64,000 nt of DNA from Nocardia asteroides (GTDB taxonomy: Bacteria; Actinomycetota; Actinomycetes; Mycobacteriales; Mycobacteriaceae), in contig NZ_LR134352.1 of NCBI RefSeq assembly GCF_900637185.1, positions 4,826,001 to 4,890,000 on the forward strand, given 5' to 3'. Both the position numbers and the translations under genes were made by a program. Shown here piece after piece: positions 52,393-61,252 of this stretch; the stretch's first letter is position 1, and the number at the start of each line of letters is the position of its first letter. The notes beneath the pieces were generated by a model. The model was not told where the DNA came from. It searched no databases and worked only from the letters and a program-made list of their open reading frames with translations.

Positions 52393-53246
52393 GCGAATTC
52401 ACCCTCGTCCAGCTCACCGACACCCACCTGCGTCCCGCCGGTGAGCTCGTCCACGGTGTCGTCGACACCGACGCGAACCTCGCGCGGGTGCTCACCCACC
52501 TGCGCGAAGCCGGGCAGCACGTGGATGCCCTGGTGCTCTCGGGTGACCTGTCCGACAACGGGTCACCCGAGGCGTACCGGCGGCTGCGGGCGGCCGTCGA
52601 GCCGGTCGCGGCCGAGATCGGGGCCGAGATCGTCTACGTGATGGGCAATCACGACGAGCGCGCCGCGTTCGGTGAGGAACTGCTGGACCTGGCACCCGGC
52701 TCGGTGGACACCACGCTGCCGCACGACCACGTCGTCGAGGTGGCCGGTGTGCGGATCATCGTGCTGGACAGCACCACCCCACAGCGGCACGAAGGCAGGC
52801 TCGAGGTCGAGCAGCTGGCCTGGCTGTCGGTGCAGCTGCGCACCCCCGCCCCGCGCGGCACGGTGCTGGTGCTGCACCACCCGCCGGTGCCCTCGCCGAA
52901 CGCCACGGTCGATTTCCTCAAGCTCACCGACGCCGACCGGCTGGCCGAGGTGCTGGCGGGCAGCGACGTCCGGATGATCCTGTGCGGGCACAACCATCTC
53001 ACCGCCGCGGCGGCGGTGGCCGGGATCCCGGTGTGGATCGGACCGGCGCTGTCGTACCGGATCGATCCGCTGGCGCCGGTGGGCAGGCATCGCGGCTTCA
53101 CCGGATTCGGCTACAGCCGGATCGATCTCGTCGGCTCGACCATGGTGGCCTGCGCCATCGAGGCGACCCCGGCGACCGCGGTCTACGACCGGCCGGAATC
53201 CGAGGTGCTCGATCAGCTCGCGGCGATCGCCGCGCGGACGCGGTGA
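52389..53246 (+). CDS. Metallophosphoesterase (CpdA/GpdQ-like)
   Basis: 285 residues. Calcineurin-like metal ligands: D11-T-H13, D53 in SGDLSD, GNHDE at 86-90, HHPP near 159 and CGHNH near 198. This group includes cyclic-nucleotide phosphodiesterases and the glycerophosphodiesterase GpdQ. Being placed between the binding protein and permease genes, it probably processes the imported substrate, for example a glycerophosphodiester; no signal peptide, so cytoplasmic. Confidence 0.87.
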   Translation: MSEFTLVQLTDTHLRPAGELVHGVVDTDANLARVLTHLREAGQHVDALVLSGDLSDNGSPEAYRRLRAAVEPVAAEIGAEIVYVMGNHDERAAFGEELLDLAPGSVDTTLPHDHVVEVAGVRIIVLDSTTPQRHEGRLEVEQLAWLSVQLRTPAPRGTVLVLHHPPVPSPNATVDFLKLTDADRLAEVLAGSDVRMILCGHNHLTAAAAVAGIPVWIGPALSYRIDPLAPVGRHRGFTGFGYSRIDLVGSTMVACAIEATPATAVYDRPESEVLDQLAAIAARTR

Positions 53247-53247
53247 C

Positions 53248-54201
53248 ATGTTCGTCGTCGACGACAGGCAGGACCCGGCGCGGGTGGCGGTCATCGCCCC
53301 CGCGCCGGGTCCGCGCCGGTTCACCCGGCGCCGCGCGACCCGCCTGATCGCGCCGTACCTGTATCTGGCGCCCGCGCTGGTCCTGCTCGTGGTGTGGACC
53401 TATCAGCCGCTGGTGCAGGCGGTGCAGCTGTCCACGTATTCGTGGAACCTGCTGCCGACCGCGCCGATGAGACCGGTCGGGACGGCCAATTACGAACGGC
53501 TGCTCGAACTTCCGGCGTTCTGGGGCTCGCTGTGGCGGACCGCGACGCTGATCCTGGGGCTGCTGCCGTTCACCGTGGTGCTGCCGGTGCTGATCGCGCT
53601 GGCGAGCAGGCGGGTGCAGGGCCGGGCTCGCACGTTCTACCAGGCGCTGGTGTTCGCGCCGTTCCTCGTCGCCCCGGTCGCGGCGGCGGCGGTGTGGCGC
53701 TGGCTGTTGCATCCCGGTTCCGGTTTCGTCGACCAGCTGGCCGGTTCGGGCCGCAACTGGGTCTACGACGCCGAGACCGCGCAGGCGGTGATCATCGTGA
53801 TCACCGGCTGGCAGCTGCTCGGCTTCGCGGTGCTGGTGGTGTGGGCCGGATTGGCCGGCATCAGCGGCGATTACAGCGAGGCCGCGCGCGTCGACGGTGC
53901 CACGCCGGGACAGATCCGGCGCTGGATCACCCTGCCGCTGCTGTCGCCCACGCTGCTGTTCCTGGTGCTCACCACGGTGCTGCTCAGCCCCACGCTGTCC
54001 TTCCCGCTCATCGATTCGATGACGCAGGGCGGCCCGTCACAGGCCACGACCAACATCTACTACCTGCTCTGGGACTACGCGTTCCACAGCTTCGACGCCG
54101 GCCTGAGCGCGGCGGCGGGTGTGCTGTTGTTCGCCGGGTTCGGCCTGCTGGCCGTCGTCCTGGTCTGGATCTCGGAAAAGGTTGCCGTTCATGATGATTG
54201 A
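53248..54201 (+). CDS. ABC importer permease (UgpA/MalF type)
   Basis: 317 residues, six hydrophobic spans after a basic N-terminus. The cytoplasmic EAA loop YSEAARVDGATPGQIRRWITLPLL lies near 209-232 (key part EAARVDGATPGQIRRWITLP). It forms the membrane channel with the permease downstream. Starts 1 nt after the phosphoesterase stop and overlaps the next permease by 11 nt. Confidence 0.9.
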   Translation: MFVVDDRQDPARVAVIAPAPGPRRFTRRRATRLIAPYLYLAPALVLLVVWTYQPLVQAVQLSTYSWNLLPTAPMRPVGTANYERLLELPAFWGSLWRTATLILGLLPFTVVLPVLIALASRRVQGRARTFYQALVFAPFLVAPVAAAAVWRWLLHPGSGFVDQLAGSGRNWVYDAETAQAVIIVITGWQLLGFAVLVVWAGLAGISGDYSEAARVDGATPGQIRRWITLPLLSPTLLFLVLTTVLLSPTLSFPLIDSMTQGGPSQATTNIYYLLWDYAFHSFDAGLSAAAGVLLFAGFGLLAVVLVWISEKVAVHDD

Positions 54202-55003
54202 CCGACTTCGCCTGGCGGGCAGCCATCTGCTGCTCGCCGGGACGGCGCTGGTGTGCGTGTTCCCGATCTACTGGCTGTTCGCGACGGCACTGCGCAGGCC
54301 CGAGGACGTCACCTCGCTGTCGCCGCTGCCGTGGCCGTTGTCGGTGGCCAACTATGCCGACGCCGCGCAGAAGGTCGACGTGGCCGGGCTGATCGTCAAC
54401 ACCTTCGTGGTGGCGATCCTGTCGGCGGCCGGACAGCTGCTGATCGCGCTGCTGGCCTCGTACGCGTTCGCCATGTACACCTTCCCGTTGCAGCGGTTGA
54501 TGTATCTGGCGTTCGTGGGCGTCTGGCTGGTGCCGTTCCAGGTCACCATGCTGCCCAACTACATCCTGCTCAACCGGATGGGGCTGATCAACACGCTGAT
54601 CGGCTGCGTGCTGCCCACACTGTGCTCGGCGCTGGGGGTTCTGTTGCTGCGCCAGCACATGAACGCCTTCCCCAAGGAGCTCGTCGCGGCCGCCAAGATC
54701 GACGGCCGTTCGTCGTGGGCGATCCTGTGGACGGTGGTGGTGCCCAATCTGCGCCCCGCGCTCGCGGCGCTGGGCATCCTGCTGTTCATCAACGCCTGGA
54801 ACGAGTACTTCTGGCCCGCCGTGGTGCTGCGCCAGTCCAACGACGTGCTCCAGCTCGGTCTGCGCAGCTTCATGGGCACCGAGGGCGATCAGTGGGGGCC
54901 GATGATGGCGCTGGCCAGCCTGGCCTGCCTGCCGGTGCTGCTGCTGTATCTGGTGCTGCAGCGCCACATCGTCAACGCCTTCGTCCGGTCGGGGCTCAAG
55001 TGA
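54191..55003 (+). CDS. ABC importer permease (UgpE/MalG type)
   Basis: 270 residues from ATG 54191 (or 54194). FPIYWLFATALRRPED near the N-terminus is typical of this permease class; EAA loop ELVAAAKIDGRSSWAILWTV near 161-180. Six spans. Last gene of the importer operon; its end overlaps the convergent hydroxylase gene by 8 bp. Confidence 0.9.
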   Translation: MMIDRLRLAGSHLLLAGTALVCVFPIYWLFATALRRPEDVTSLSPLPWPLSVANYADAAQKVDVAGLIVNTFVVAILSAAGQLLIALLASYAFAMYTFPLQRLMYLAFVGVWLVPFQVTMLPNYILLNRMGLINTLIGCVLPTLCSALGVLLLRQHMNAFPKELVAAAKIDGRSSWAILWTVVVPNLRPALAALGILLFINAWNEYFWPAVVLRQSNDVLQLGLRSFMGTEGDQWGPMMALASLACLPVLLLYLVLQRHIVNAFVRSGLK

Positions 55004-55853
55004 GGCGGCGGAAGGGCGCGATCAGCTGGGCCGTATAGCCGACCGGATAGTCCGGATGCGCTGCCATGCCGAGCTGTTCGGAGGTGAAGCGGCGCCGCGG
55101 GTCGTAGCTGTAGGTACCCAGCAGGTGGTCCCAGAGCAGGGTGAACAATCCGAAGTTGACGTCGCCGACACCCGCCCATTTGAGGTGGTGGAAGCGGTGC
55201 CCCGCGTTCAGGGCGAGCACGTGCTTCAGCGGCCCGACCCGGTAGTCGGCGTTGGAGTGCTGCAGCAGCAGCTGGAGGGCGACGGCCAGGGCCAGCGCGG
55301 CGGCGACGTCGACCGGCAGGCCGATCAGGATCAGCGGCGCCACCCCGGCGGCCATCTCGACGGTCTGGTGCAGCGGGTGCTTCATCAGGCCGTTGAGACC
55401 GTAGAACCGGGTGACGCTGTGGTGCACGGCGTGGAACCGCCACAGCACCCCGATCTTGTGACTGGCGAAGTGCGTCAGCGTGATTCCCGCGTCCGCGACG
55501 AGGATCGCGAGCACCATCTGCGCCGGGAACGGCCAGCCGCCGGGCCACAACCCGGGTGCGGGCACGATCGCGGCGAGCAGCGGGATGACCGCGACGCTCA
55601 CCAGGATCAGCGACTCGTTCACCACGGCGTGCACCCGGTCGCGGACGCTGTCGTCCTGGGCGCCGTTCCAGTCCGGTTCGTACGGGATCAGCCGTTCGGC
55701 CACGAACGACAGGGCCATCGCCACCACCAGCACGAGCAGCAGCCACGGCTTCGGCGCGTGGGCGGCGGCCAGCGCGAGGCCGATGCCGTTGACCCCCACC
55801 AGCATCAGGGGGACATACCCGTACCGGGCGAGCCGGCGCAGCGCAAGGTTCAT
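54996..55853 (-). CDS. Sterol desaturase/fatty-acid hydroxylase superfamily membrane protein
   Basis: 285 residues. Diiron histidine boxes HFASH near 129, FHAVHH near 140, HPLHQ near 158 and HRFHHLKW near 220, embedded in hydrophobic spans. The superfamily (ERG3/alkylglycerol monooxygenase/beta-carotene hydroxylase) oxidises lipid C-H bonds. Substrate unknown. Separated by 4 nt from the AraC gene upstream on the same strand, so co-transcribed. Confidence 0.88.
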   Translation of the reverse strand: MNLALRRLARYGYVPLMLVGVNGIGLALAAAHAPKPWLLLVLVVAMALSFVAERLIPYEPDWNGAQDDSVRDRVHAVVNESLILVSVAVIPLLAAIVPAPGLWPGGWPFPAQMVLAILVADAGITLTHFASHKIGVLWRFHAVHHSVTRFYGLNGLMKHPLHQTVEMAAGVAPLILIGLPVDVAAALALAVALQLLLQHSNADYRVGPLKHVLALNAGHRFHHLKWAGVGDVNFGLFTLLWDHLLGTYSYDPRRRFTSEQLGMAAHPDYPVGYTAQLIAPFRRLT

Positions 55854-55857
55854 GCCC

Positions 55858-56652
55858 TCAGCCTGGGCGCCGCTCCCCCGACGGCGCTTGAACGATTCGG
55901 CTGTCGTCCCAGTCCACCGCGCCGGTCAGCGCCGACGGCGGCAGCCCGAAGATCTCCCGGCAGGTCCGGGTGAGGTGCGCGCTGTCGGCGAACCCCGCGG
56001 TGTGGGCGATCGTGGTCAGGTCGTGGCCGGCCCGGGCCAACTCGACGGCGCTCATCAGCCGCAACCAGAGGATGTAGCGGCGCAGCGGTAGCCCGACCTG
56101 GGCGGTGAACAGATGGGTGAGCCGGCTGGCCGACAAGCCGACGCGGGCGGCGACCTCGCCCGTGCGCACCGGGCCGCGCGCCACCAGCGCGGGCAACGCG
56201 GCCACCGCCGCCACCACGGCCGGATGCCGTGCGACGGCGGCACCGCCACCCGCCTCCGCCAGGGTGCCCAGCAGCCCGTCGACGAAGTCGCCGGCGGCGA
56301 CCACGGACCGCGTGAGATCGCGCAGGGTGGGCCCACCACCCCAGCCGTGGTCCGCGACCCGCGCCACCGCACCGCGACCGGCCGGGGAATCCGGGTCCAG
56401 GAACACGACGATCCCTGTCGCGGCGCCGGTTTCGATGCGGTGCTCGGTATCGGGCGGGATCACGAGCTCGGTCCCGGTGTGCGTGCGACCGGCAGCGTCG
56501 GCCACGGTCACCGGCGTGTCGGCCACGACGATCTGCACGGCATGGTGGGCGTGGGCGCGAGTGCCGCCGATCGTCCCGGTGAAGGCGAGCACGCCGGGAC
56601 GGATCACCGCCCCGGCACCGCGCCAGGCCGCGCCGGATGCCCGCGGCGTCAC
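55858..56652 (-). CDS. AraC-family transcriptional regulator
   Basis: 264 residues from a GTG overlapping the aminotransferase stop (GTGA). N-terminal cupin-like sensor (HAHHAVQIVVADTPVTV..TELVIPPDTEHRI), C-terminal double helix-turn-helix with VAARVGLSASRLTHLF and LTTIAHTAGFADSAHLTR. It probably controls the adjacent hydroxylase gene, with which it appears co-transcribed from the aminotransferase promoter. Confidence 0.88.
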   Translation of the reverse strand: MTPRASGAAWRGAGAVIRPGVLAFTGTIGGTRAHAHHAVQIVVADTPVTVADAAGRTHTGTELVIPPDTEHRIETGAATGIVVFLDPDSPAGRGAVARVADHGWGGGPTLRDLTRSVVAAGDFVDGLLGTLAEAGGGAAVARHPAVVAAVAALPALVARGPVRTGEVAARVGLSASRLTHLFTAQVGLPLRRYILWLRLMSAVELARAGHDLTTIAHTAGFADSAHLTRTCREIFGLPPSALTGAVDWDDSRIVQAPSGERRPG

Positions 56653-57860
56653 TGCCGGTAGGTCGACAGGAAGCGGCCGATGCGTTCGATGATCGCCTCG
56701 AGCTCGTCGGCGTGCGGCAGGGTGACGATGCGGAAGTGGTCCGGCCGCGGCCAGTTGAAGCCGGTGCCCTGGACGATGTGCAGCTTCTCCTGTAGCAGCA
56801 GGTCCAGCACGAACTTCTCGTCGTCGTGGATCCGGTACATGTCCAGGTCGATGCGCGGGAAGGCGTACAGGGCGCCCTTGGGCTTCACACACGACACACC
56901 CGGAATGGCGTTGAGGGCCTCCCACGCGCGGTCGCGCTGCTCGCGCAGCCTGCCGCCGGGCAGGGTGAGGTCGTAGATGCTCTGATGTCCGCCGAGCGCG
57001 GCCTGAATGGCTTGCTGGGCGGGCACATTCGCGCACAGCCGCAGACCGGCCAGCATGGTCAGGCCCTCCAGGTAGCTCGCCGCGTGCTGGGTGGGGCCGG
57101 AGACCACCAGCCAGCCCGAGCGCAATCCGGCGGCCCGGTAGTTCTTCGACAGGCCCGAGAAGGTCAGGCAGAGCAGATCGGGGGCGAGGGAGGCGACAGC
57201 GGTGTGCTCGAGGTCGTCGTAGTAGATCTTGTCGTAGATCTCGTCGGCGAAGACCACCAGATTGTGCCTGCGCGCGATCTCGAGGATCTCGCGCAGCACC
57301 TCCGGCGGGTAGACCGCGCCGGTCGGGTTGTTGGGGTTGATCAGCACGATGGCGCGGGTGCGGTCGGTGATCTTGGCGGTGATGTCGGCCAGGTCGGGGT
57401 ACCAGTCGGCGCCCTCGTCGCACAGGTAGTGCACGGGGGTGCCGCCGTTGAGGGCGGTGGCGGCGGTCCACAGCGGGAAGTCCGGGGCCGGGACCAGGAC
57501 CTCGTCGCCGTTCTCCAGCAGCGCGGTCATCGCCATCATGATCAGCTCGGAGACGCCGTTGCCGAGGAAGACCTCCTCGACGCTCACGTCGTCGACGCCG
57601 AGGGTCTGGTAGTACTGCACCACCGCGCGCCGGGCCGAGAGCAGCCCCTTCGACGAGGAGTAGCCGGTGGACGACGGCAGCGTGCGCACCATGTCCTGCA
57701 ACAGATCCGGCGGCGCGTCGAAGCCGAAGATCAGCGGGTTGCCGGTGTTCAGCTTGACGACGTGATGCCCCTCGGCCTCGAGCCGAGCGGCCTCCTCCGC
57801 GACCGGGCCGCGGATCTCGTACGACACTCCCGACAGCTTGCTGGACTGCTTGACCTGCAT
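56649..57860 (-). CDS. PLP-dependent aminotransferase (AlaA/AspC type I)
   Basis: 403 residues from the ATG at 57860 behind GGAGGG. Fold-type I aminotransferase: VKLNTGNPLIFGFD, STGYSSSKG, INPNNPTGAVYPPEV near 174-188, VFADEIYDKIYY near 209, and the PLP lysine in FSGLSKNYRAAGLRSGW near 240. Closest idea is the alanine/glutamate-pyruvate transaminase AlaA group. Divergent from an HxlR regulator with twin operators in the gap, so likely HxlR-controlled; transcript probably continues into AraC and the hydroxylase. Confidence 0.92.
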   Translation of the reverse strand: MQVKQSSKLSGVSYEIRGPVAEEAARLEAEGHHVVKLNTGNPLIFGFDAPPDLLQDMVRTLPSSTGYSSSKGLLSARRAVVQYYQTLGVDDVSVEEVFLGNGVSELIMMAMTALLENGDEVLVPAPDFPLWTAATALNGGTPVHYLCDEGADWYPDLADITAKITDRTRAIVLINPNNPTGAVYPPEVLREILEIARRHNLVVFADEIYDKIYYDDLEHTAVASLAPDLLCLTFSGLSKNYRAAGLRSGWLVVSGPTQHAASYLEGLTMLAGLRLCANVPAQQAIQAALGGHQSIYDLTLPGGRLREQRDRAWEALNAIPGVSCVKPKGALYAFPRIDLDMYRIHDDEKFVLDLLLQEKLHIVQGTGFNWPRPDHFRIVTLPHADELEAIIERIGRFLSTYRQ

Positions 57861-57896
57861 GAACATCCCTCCGAACCGTGGTTGCCGCACACACTA

Positions 57897-57932
57897 CTTG
57901 GTATTTCCAAGATTTCACTTGGTTTTTCCAAG
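57897..57932. promoter_or_regulatory. Twin HxlR-type operators
   Basis: CTTGGTATTTCCAAG (57897-57911) and CTTGGTTTTTCCAAG (57918-57932) share the perfect inverted repeat CTTGG-N5-CCAAG, centres 21 bp apart. They lie between the divergent aminotransferase and HxlR genes in an AT-rich stretch. A TTGGTT (57919) within the second site and TAAGGT (57941-57946), 16 bp apart, form a plausible promoter for the HxlR gene, so binding would block it. Confidence 0.85.
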
Positions 57933-57940
57933 CCACTGGT

Positions 57941-57946
57941 TAAGGT
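57941..57946 (+). promoter_or_regulatory. Putative leaderless -10 element for the HxlR gene
   Basis: TAAGGT lies 7 nt before the GTG at 57954, with TTGGTT 16 bp upstream as a possible -35. Confidence 0.5.
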
Positions 57947-57953
57947 AGTACAC

Positions 57954-58517
57954 GTGTCACGCCGAAGCTACGCCCACTACTGCTCGGTCAGCCGCGCCCT
58001 GGATCTGGTCGGCGACCGCTGGACGCTGCTCGTGGTCCGCGAACTCACCGCGGGTCCGCGCCGCTACAGCGATCTGCTCGCCGACCTGCCCGGGATCAGC
58101 ACCGACATGCTGGCCACCCGGCTCAAGGACCTCGAGCGCGACGGCATCCTCACCCACCATCGCAACGGGATGCGCTCCAGCTACGAGCTGACCGACGCGG
58201 GCCGCGCCCTGCGCCCGGTCCTCGACGCCCTGTCCGGCTGGGGCACGCCCCTGCTGGGCGAGCGCGCCCCGACCGACGCCGTGCGCGCGCACTGGCTGGC
58301 GCTGCCCCTCGGCCACGCCGTCGCCGGCCTCGTGCCCGCGGGCACGGTCACCGTCCACATCGGCGAGACCGTCCTGCACTACGTGATCGGCCCCGACGGC
58401 GTCACCCACCACGACGGCCCGGCCACCGCCGCCGACCGCGACCTGCGGCTGGATCTGGCCGAGGCCACCGAGATCGTCACCGGCGCGAAGTCACTCGCCG
58501 ACATCGTGGGCGAGTGA
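57954..58517 (+). CDS. HxlR-family winged-helix regulator
   Basis: 187 residues from a GTG. The HxlR core is at about 8-95: CSVSRALDLVGDRWTLLVVREL, GPRRYSDLLADLPGIS, MLATRLKDLERDGILTHH and YELTDAG. A C-terminal extension of about 90 residues, perhaps a lipid-binding SCP2-like sensor, follows. The early Cys may be redox-sensitive. Probably represses itself and the aminotransferase through the CTTGG-N5-CCAAG sites. Confidence 0.9.
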   Translation: MSRRSYAHYCSVSRALDLVGDRWTLLVVRELTAGPRRYSDLLADLPGISTDMLATRLKDLERDGILTHHRNGMRSSYELTDAGRALRPVLDALSGWGTPLLGERAPTDAVRAHWLALPLGHAVAGLVPAGTVTVHIGETVLHYVIGPDGVTHHDGPATAADRDLRLDLAEATEIVTGAKSLADIVGE

Positions 58518-58535
58518 CCCGTACCTTGGTCGTTC

Positions 58536-59129
58536 GTGAGTGCGACAGCTGTTCCGAGACAATCCCTTCCGCTCGCCTGGAAGGCGACGGTCCTGCTCGC
58601 CTCCGCGTGGGTGCTCGCGTGCTGCCTCTGGATCGTCTGGGCCGACGCGACGGTGTTCGAGGACGTCGACACCACGTTCACGGCGGAACTGGCGGCCGCG
58701 ATTCCCGTCGTGATCTGGGCGGTGGCCCTGCTCATCGCTGTGGCCTGGCGCTACCCGGCCTGGTGGCGGCTCGGACTCCTGGTGCCCGTGTTCATCGCCT
58801 CGACGATGGCGCTGACCTTTTTCCATGTTCCCGGCCACGTCGGTTGGGCGCTGTCCCGCGACGCCATGCACCGAGCCGCCACCACGTGTGATCCCTCGGA
58901 ACCCACCTGGACGGGCGCCGCCCTCGAAGGCCGCCGAGTCGGGGTCTACCACTTCCACAGCGTCCAACGCCTCCCGAACGGTGGCTGCCACTTCCGCCTG
59001 CTCCGCAACTACCCGGTCGTGCGGACCGGGTTCGACTATCTCCCCGGTGAAACCCGCGACGGCCTCGTCCACCACACCACCTACATCCCGCTCGGAGACT
59101 CCTGGCACTTCTACGAGTGGACCGAGTAG
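58536..59129 (+). CDS. Hypothetical membrane protein
   Basis: 197 residues from a GTG. Three hydrophobic spans (about 16-37, 48-68, 74-92) are followed by a soluble part with two Cys (CDPSEPTW, NGGCHFRLL) and many aromatic residues. The topology suggests an exposed C-terminal domain. Family not recognised. TACCTT 8 nt before the start may be its -10. Begins 18 nt after the HxlR stop. Confidence 0.65.
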   Translation: MSATAVPRQSLPLAWKATVLLASAWVLACCLWIVWADATVFEDVDTTFTAELAAAIPVVIWAVALLIAVAWRYPAWWRLGLLVPVFIASTMALTFFHVPGHVGWALSRDAMHRAATTCDPSEPTWTGAALEGRRVGVYHFHSVQRLPNGGCHFRLLRNYPVVRTGFDYLPGETRDGLVHHTTYIPLGDSWHFYEWTE

Positions 59130-59292
59130 AGCTCGGGCCGCGTTGTCGACGGCACGTCACGACGTGATGCGCGTCCGGCGGCCAACCCGCTATCCCGTCA
59201 GGACCTCGAGCTCTGTGCCGAGCCGGGATTCGATCAGCGTGCCCTCGGCGAGCGCCGTCCGGCACGATTCGCGCACAGGTGGCGAGTACCCG

Positions 59293-60648
59293 TCAGCGAG
59301 CGGTGAGGCTACCGATGAGGGCAGTGTCGTGGGCGGCTGCGCGGAAGCGGGGGTGGTCGAGGATGTCGTGCAGGAAGTCGGTGGTGGTGGCGACGCCCGC
59401 GCCGGCGATGGTGGTCTCGGCGAGGGCGCGGCGCATGCGGTCGATGGCGGCCGGGCGGTCCGGCGCCCACACGACGACCTTGGCGAGCAGCGAATCATAG
59501 TGCGGGGGAACGGCGTAACCGGCGGCTATGTGCGTGTCGACGCGCACGAACGGGCCGGCCGGGAGCACGCACTCGGTGAGTGTGCCCGGGGCCGGGGCGA
59601 ATTCGCGTTCGGGATCCTCGGCGTTGACGCGACATTCGATGGCGACCCCGGACGGGCGGACGCCCGCGCCCACCCGCAGCGGCTCACCGGCCGCGATGCG
59701 CAGCTGTTCGGCGACGAGGTCGACGCCGGTGACCATCTCGGTGACGGGGTGTTCCACCTGCAGCCGGCAGTTGACCTCCATGAAGTAGAACTCGCCGTCG
59801 GGCGCGAGCAGGAACTCCACGGTGCCCGCGCCGACATACCCCGCGGCCGCGCAGCCACGCACCGCCGCCGCGCCGATCTGTTCGGCGAGCTCGTCGGACA
59901 GGCCGGGTGCGGGTGCTTCCTCCACCAGCTTCTGATGCCTGCGCTGCAGCGAGCAGTCCCGCAGCCCGAGGTGCACGACGGTGCCGTGGGTGTCGGCCAG
60001 GATCTGGACCTCCACGTGCCGCGCCGATTCCAGATAGCGCTCCAGGTAGAGCCTGCCGTCACCGAACACCGCCGCGGCGGTGGCCCTGGTCTGCTGCCAG
60101 GCGGTGCCGAAGTCCTCACCGTCACGGACCACCCGCATACCGCGACCGCCACCACCGGCGACCGCCTTGATGATCACCGGGTAGCCGATCTCCTCGGCCA
60201 GCGCCCGGGCCGTGTCGACGTCGTCGATCGGGTCACGGCTGCCGGGCAGCAGCGGCAGGCCCGCGTCGGCCATGAGCGCCCGCGCGGTGGACTTGTCGCC
60301 CAGGCGGGCCATCACGGCGGCGGGCGCACCCACGAAGACGAACCCCTCGGTCTCGCAGACCTCGGCGAAATCCGGGTCCTCGGAGAGGAATCCGTAGCCG
60401 GGATGGATGGCGTCCGCACCGGTGGCGCGGGCGGCCTCGATGATCGCCGGGATCGACAGGTAGCTGCGTTTGGCCGGGGCGGGACCGATCTGGACCCGTT
60501 CGTCGGCCAGCCGCACCGCCGCCGAGTCCCGGTCGGCGGCCGAGTGCACGGCGACGGTCGCGATGCCGAGTTCCCGGCAGGTGCGGATCACCCGGACCGC
60601 GATCTCACCGCGGTTGGCGATGAGTACCTTGCGCAAGGGGCGGGTCAC
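59293..60648 (-). CDS. accC: Biotin carboxylase subunit of acetyl-CoA carboxylase
   Basis: 451 residues from a GTG overlapping the accB stop. ATP-grasp enzyme that carboxylates biotin on AccB. Seen: KVLIANRGEIAVRVIRT, ADAIHPGYGFLSED, glycine-rich AVAGGGGRGMRVV near 160-172, EVQILAD, FMEVNCRLQVEHPVTE near 290 and AIECRVNAEDP. Length equals stand-alone AccC (about 450), not the actinobacterial AccA3-type fusion with a biotin domain. Last gene of pfaD-accDA-accB-accC. Confidence 0.94.
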   Translation of the reverse strand: MTRPLRKVLIANRGEIAVRVIRTCRELGIATVAVHSAADRDSAAVRLADERVQIGPAPAKRSYLSIPAIIEAARATGADAIHPGYGFLSEDPDFAEVCETEGFVFVGAPAAVMARLGDKSTARALMADAGLPLLPGSRDPIDDVDTARALAEEIGYPVIIKAVAGGGGRGMRVVRDGEDFGTAWQQTRATAAAVFGDGRLYLERYLESARHVEVQILADTHGTVVHLGLRDCSLQRRHQKLVEEAPAPGLSDELAEQIGAAAVRGCAAAGYVGAGTVEFLLAPDGEFYFMEVNCRLQVEHPVTEMVTGVDLVAEQLRIAAGEPLRVGAGVRPSGVAIECRVNAEDPEREFAPAPGTLTECVLPAGPFVRVDTHIAAGYAVPPHYDSLLAKVVVWAPDRPAAIDRMRRALAETTIAGAGVATTTDFLHDILDHPRFRAAAHDTALIGSLTAR

Positions 60649-61190
60649 CGCAGCGCCTCGAACACGATCAGCGGCTGGCCGTGCTCGACGGCGTCACCAT
60701 TGTCGACGAGCAGTTCGGCGACGACGCCCTCCCTGGTCGCGGTGACCGGGATCATCAGCTTCATCGCCTCGATGATGCCGACCTGCTGACCCGCCCGGAC
60801 GGGGTCACCGACCGCGACGAACGGCGCGGCACCGGGTTCCGGCGAGCGGTAGAACACGCCGACCGTCTCGGCGGTCAGGGCGAAGGTGTTCGCGGCCGCG
60901 GCGGCGTCGGCCCGCACGGCGGAGGTGGGCGCGGCGGCGGCCGGGGTGACCAGCGAGAGGTGGCCCGCCATGTCGGTGCCGTTCTCGTGGCCCACGGCGG
61001 GCGCAGAGACCGGGTGGTCGTCCCAGGTGATGCGCAGCAGCACAGGACCGTTGGCGATGGTCACCGAGGTCGGGGCCGACGCGGCGGCGCGCACGGACAG
61101 CGCGTGCCGGGTGAGCACCGCCAGGCTGTGATCGGCGTCGGTGGCGCTCACGGCGCGCAAGGTGGATTCGCTGGTCGCGGACTCGGACAT
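60645..61190 (-). CDS. accB: Biotin carboxyl carrier protein
   Basis: 181 residues from the ATG at 61190 with AGGAG. The biotinylation motif is EAMKLMIPV, the Lys near residue 143. The N-terminal two thirds is Ala-rich and flexible; the domain starts near FYRSPEPGAAPFVAVGD, as in E. coli AccB. 62 nt after accDA. Confidence 0.92.
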   Translation of the reverse strand: MSESATSESTLRAVSATDADHSLAVLTRHALSVRAAASAPTSVTIANGPVLLRITWDDHPVSAPAVGHENGTDMAGHLSLVTPAAAAPTSAVRADAAAAANTFALTAETVGVFYRSPEPGAAPFVAVGDPVRAGQQVGIIEAMKLMIPVTATREGVVAELLVDNGDAVEHGQPLIVFEALR

Positions 61191-61252
61191 CGGGTCTCCT
61201 GGCTCTGGGTGCGGGCGAGTCGAGGGGTCGGGTCGGGTGCGGGCGTGCGGCG

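Noticed and set aside
59140..59200. ACGTCACGACGTG-type partial palindromes as a terminator or operator
   Set aside because: Only about 5 bp pair on each side; too weak to call.
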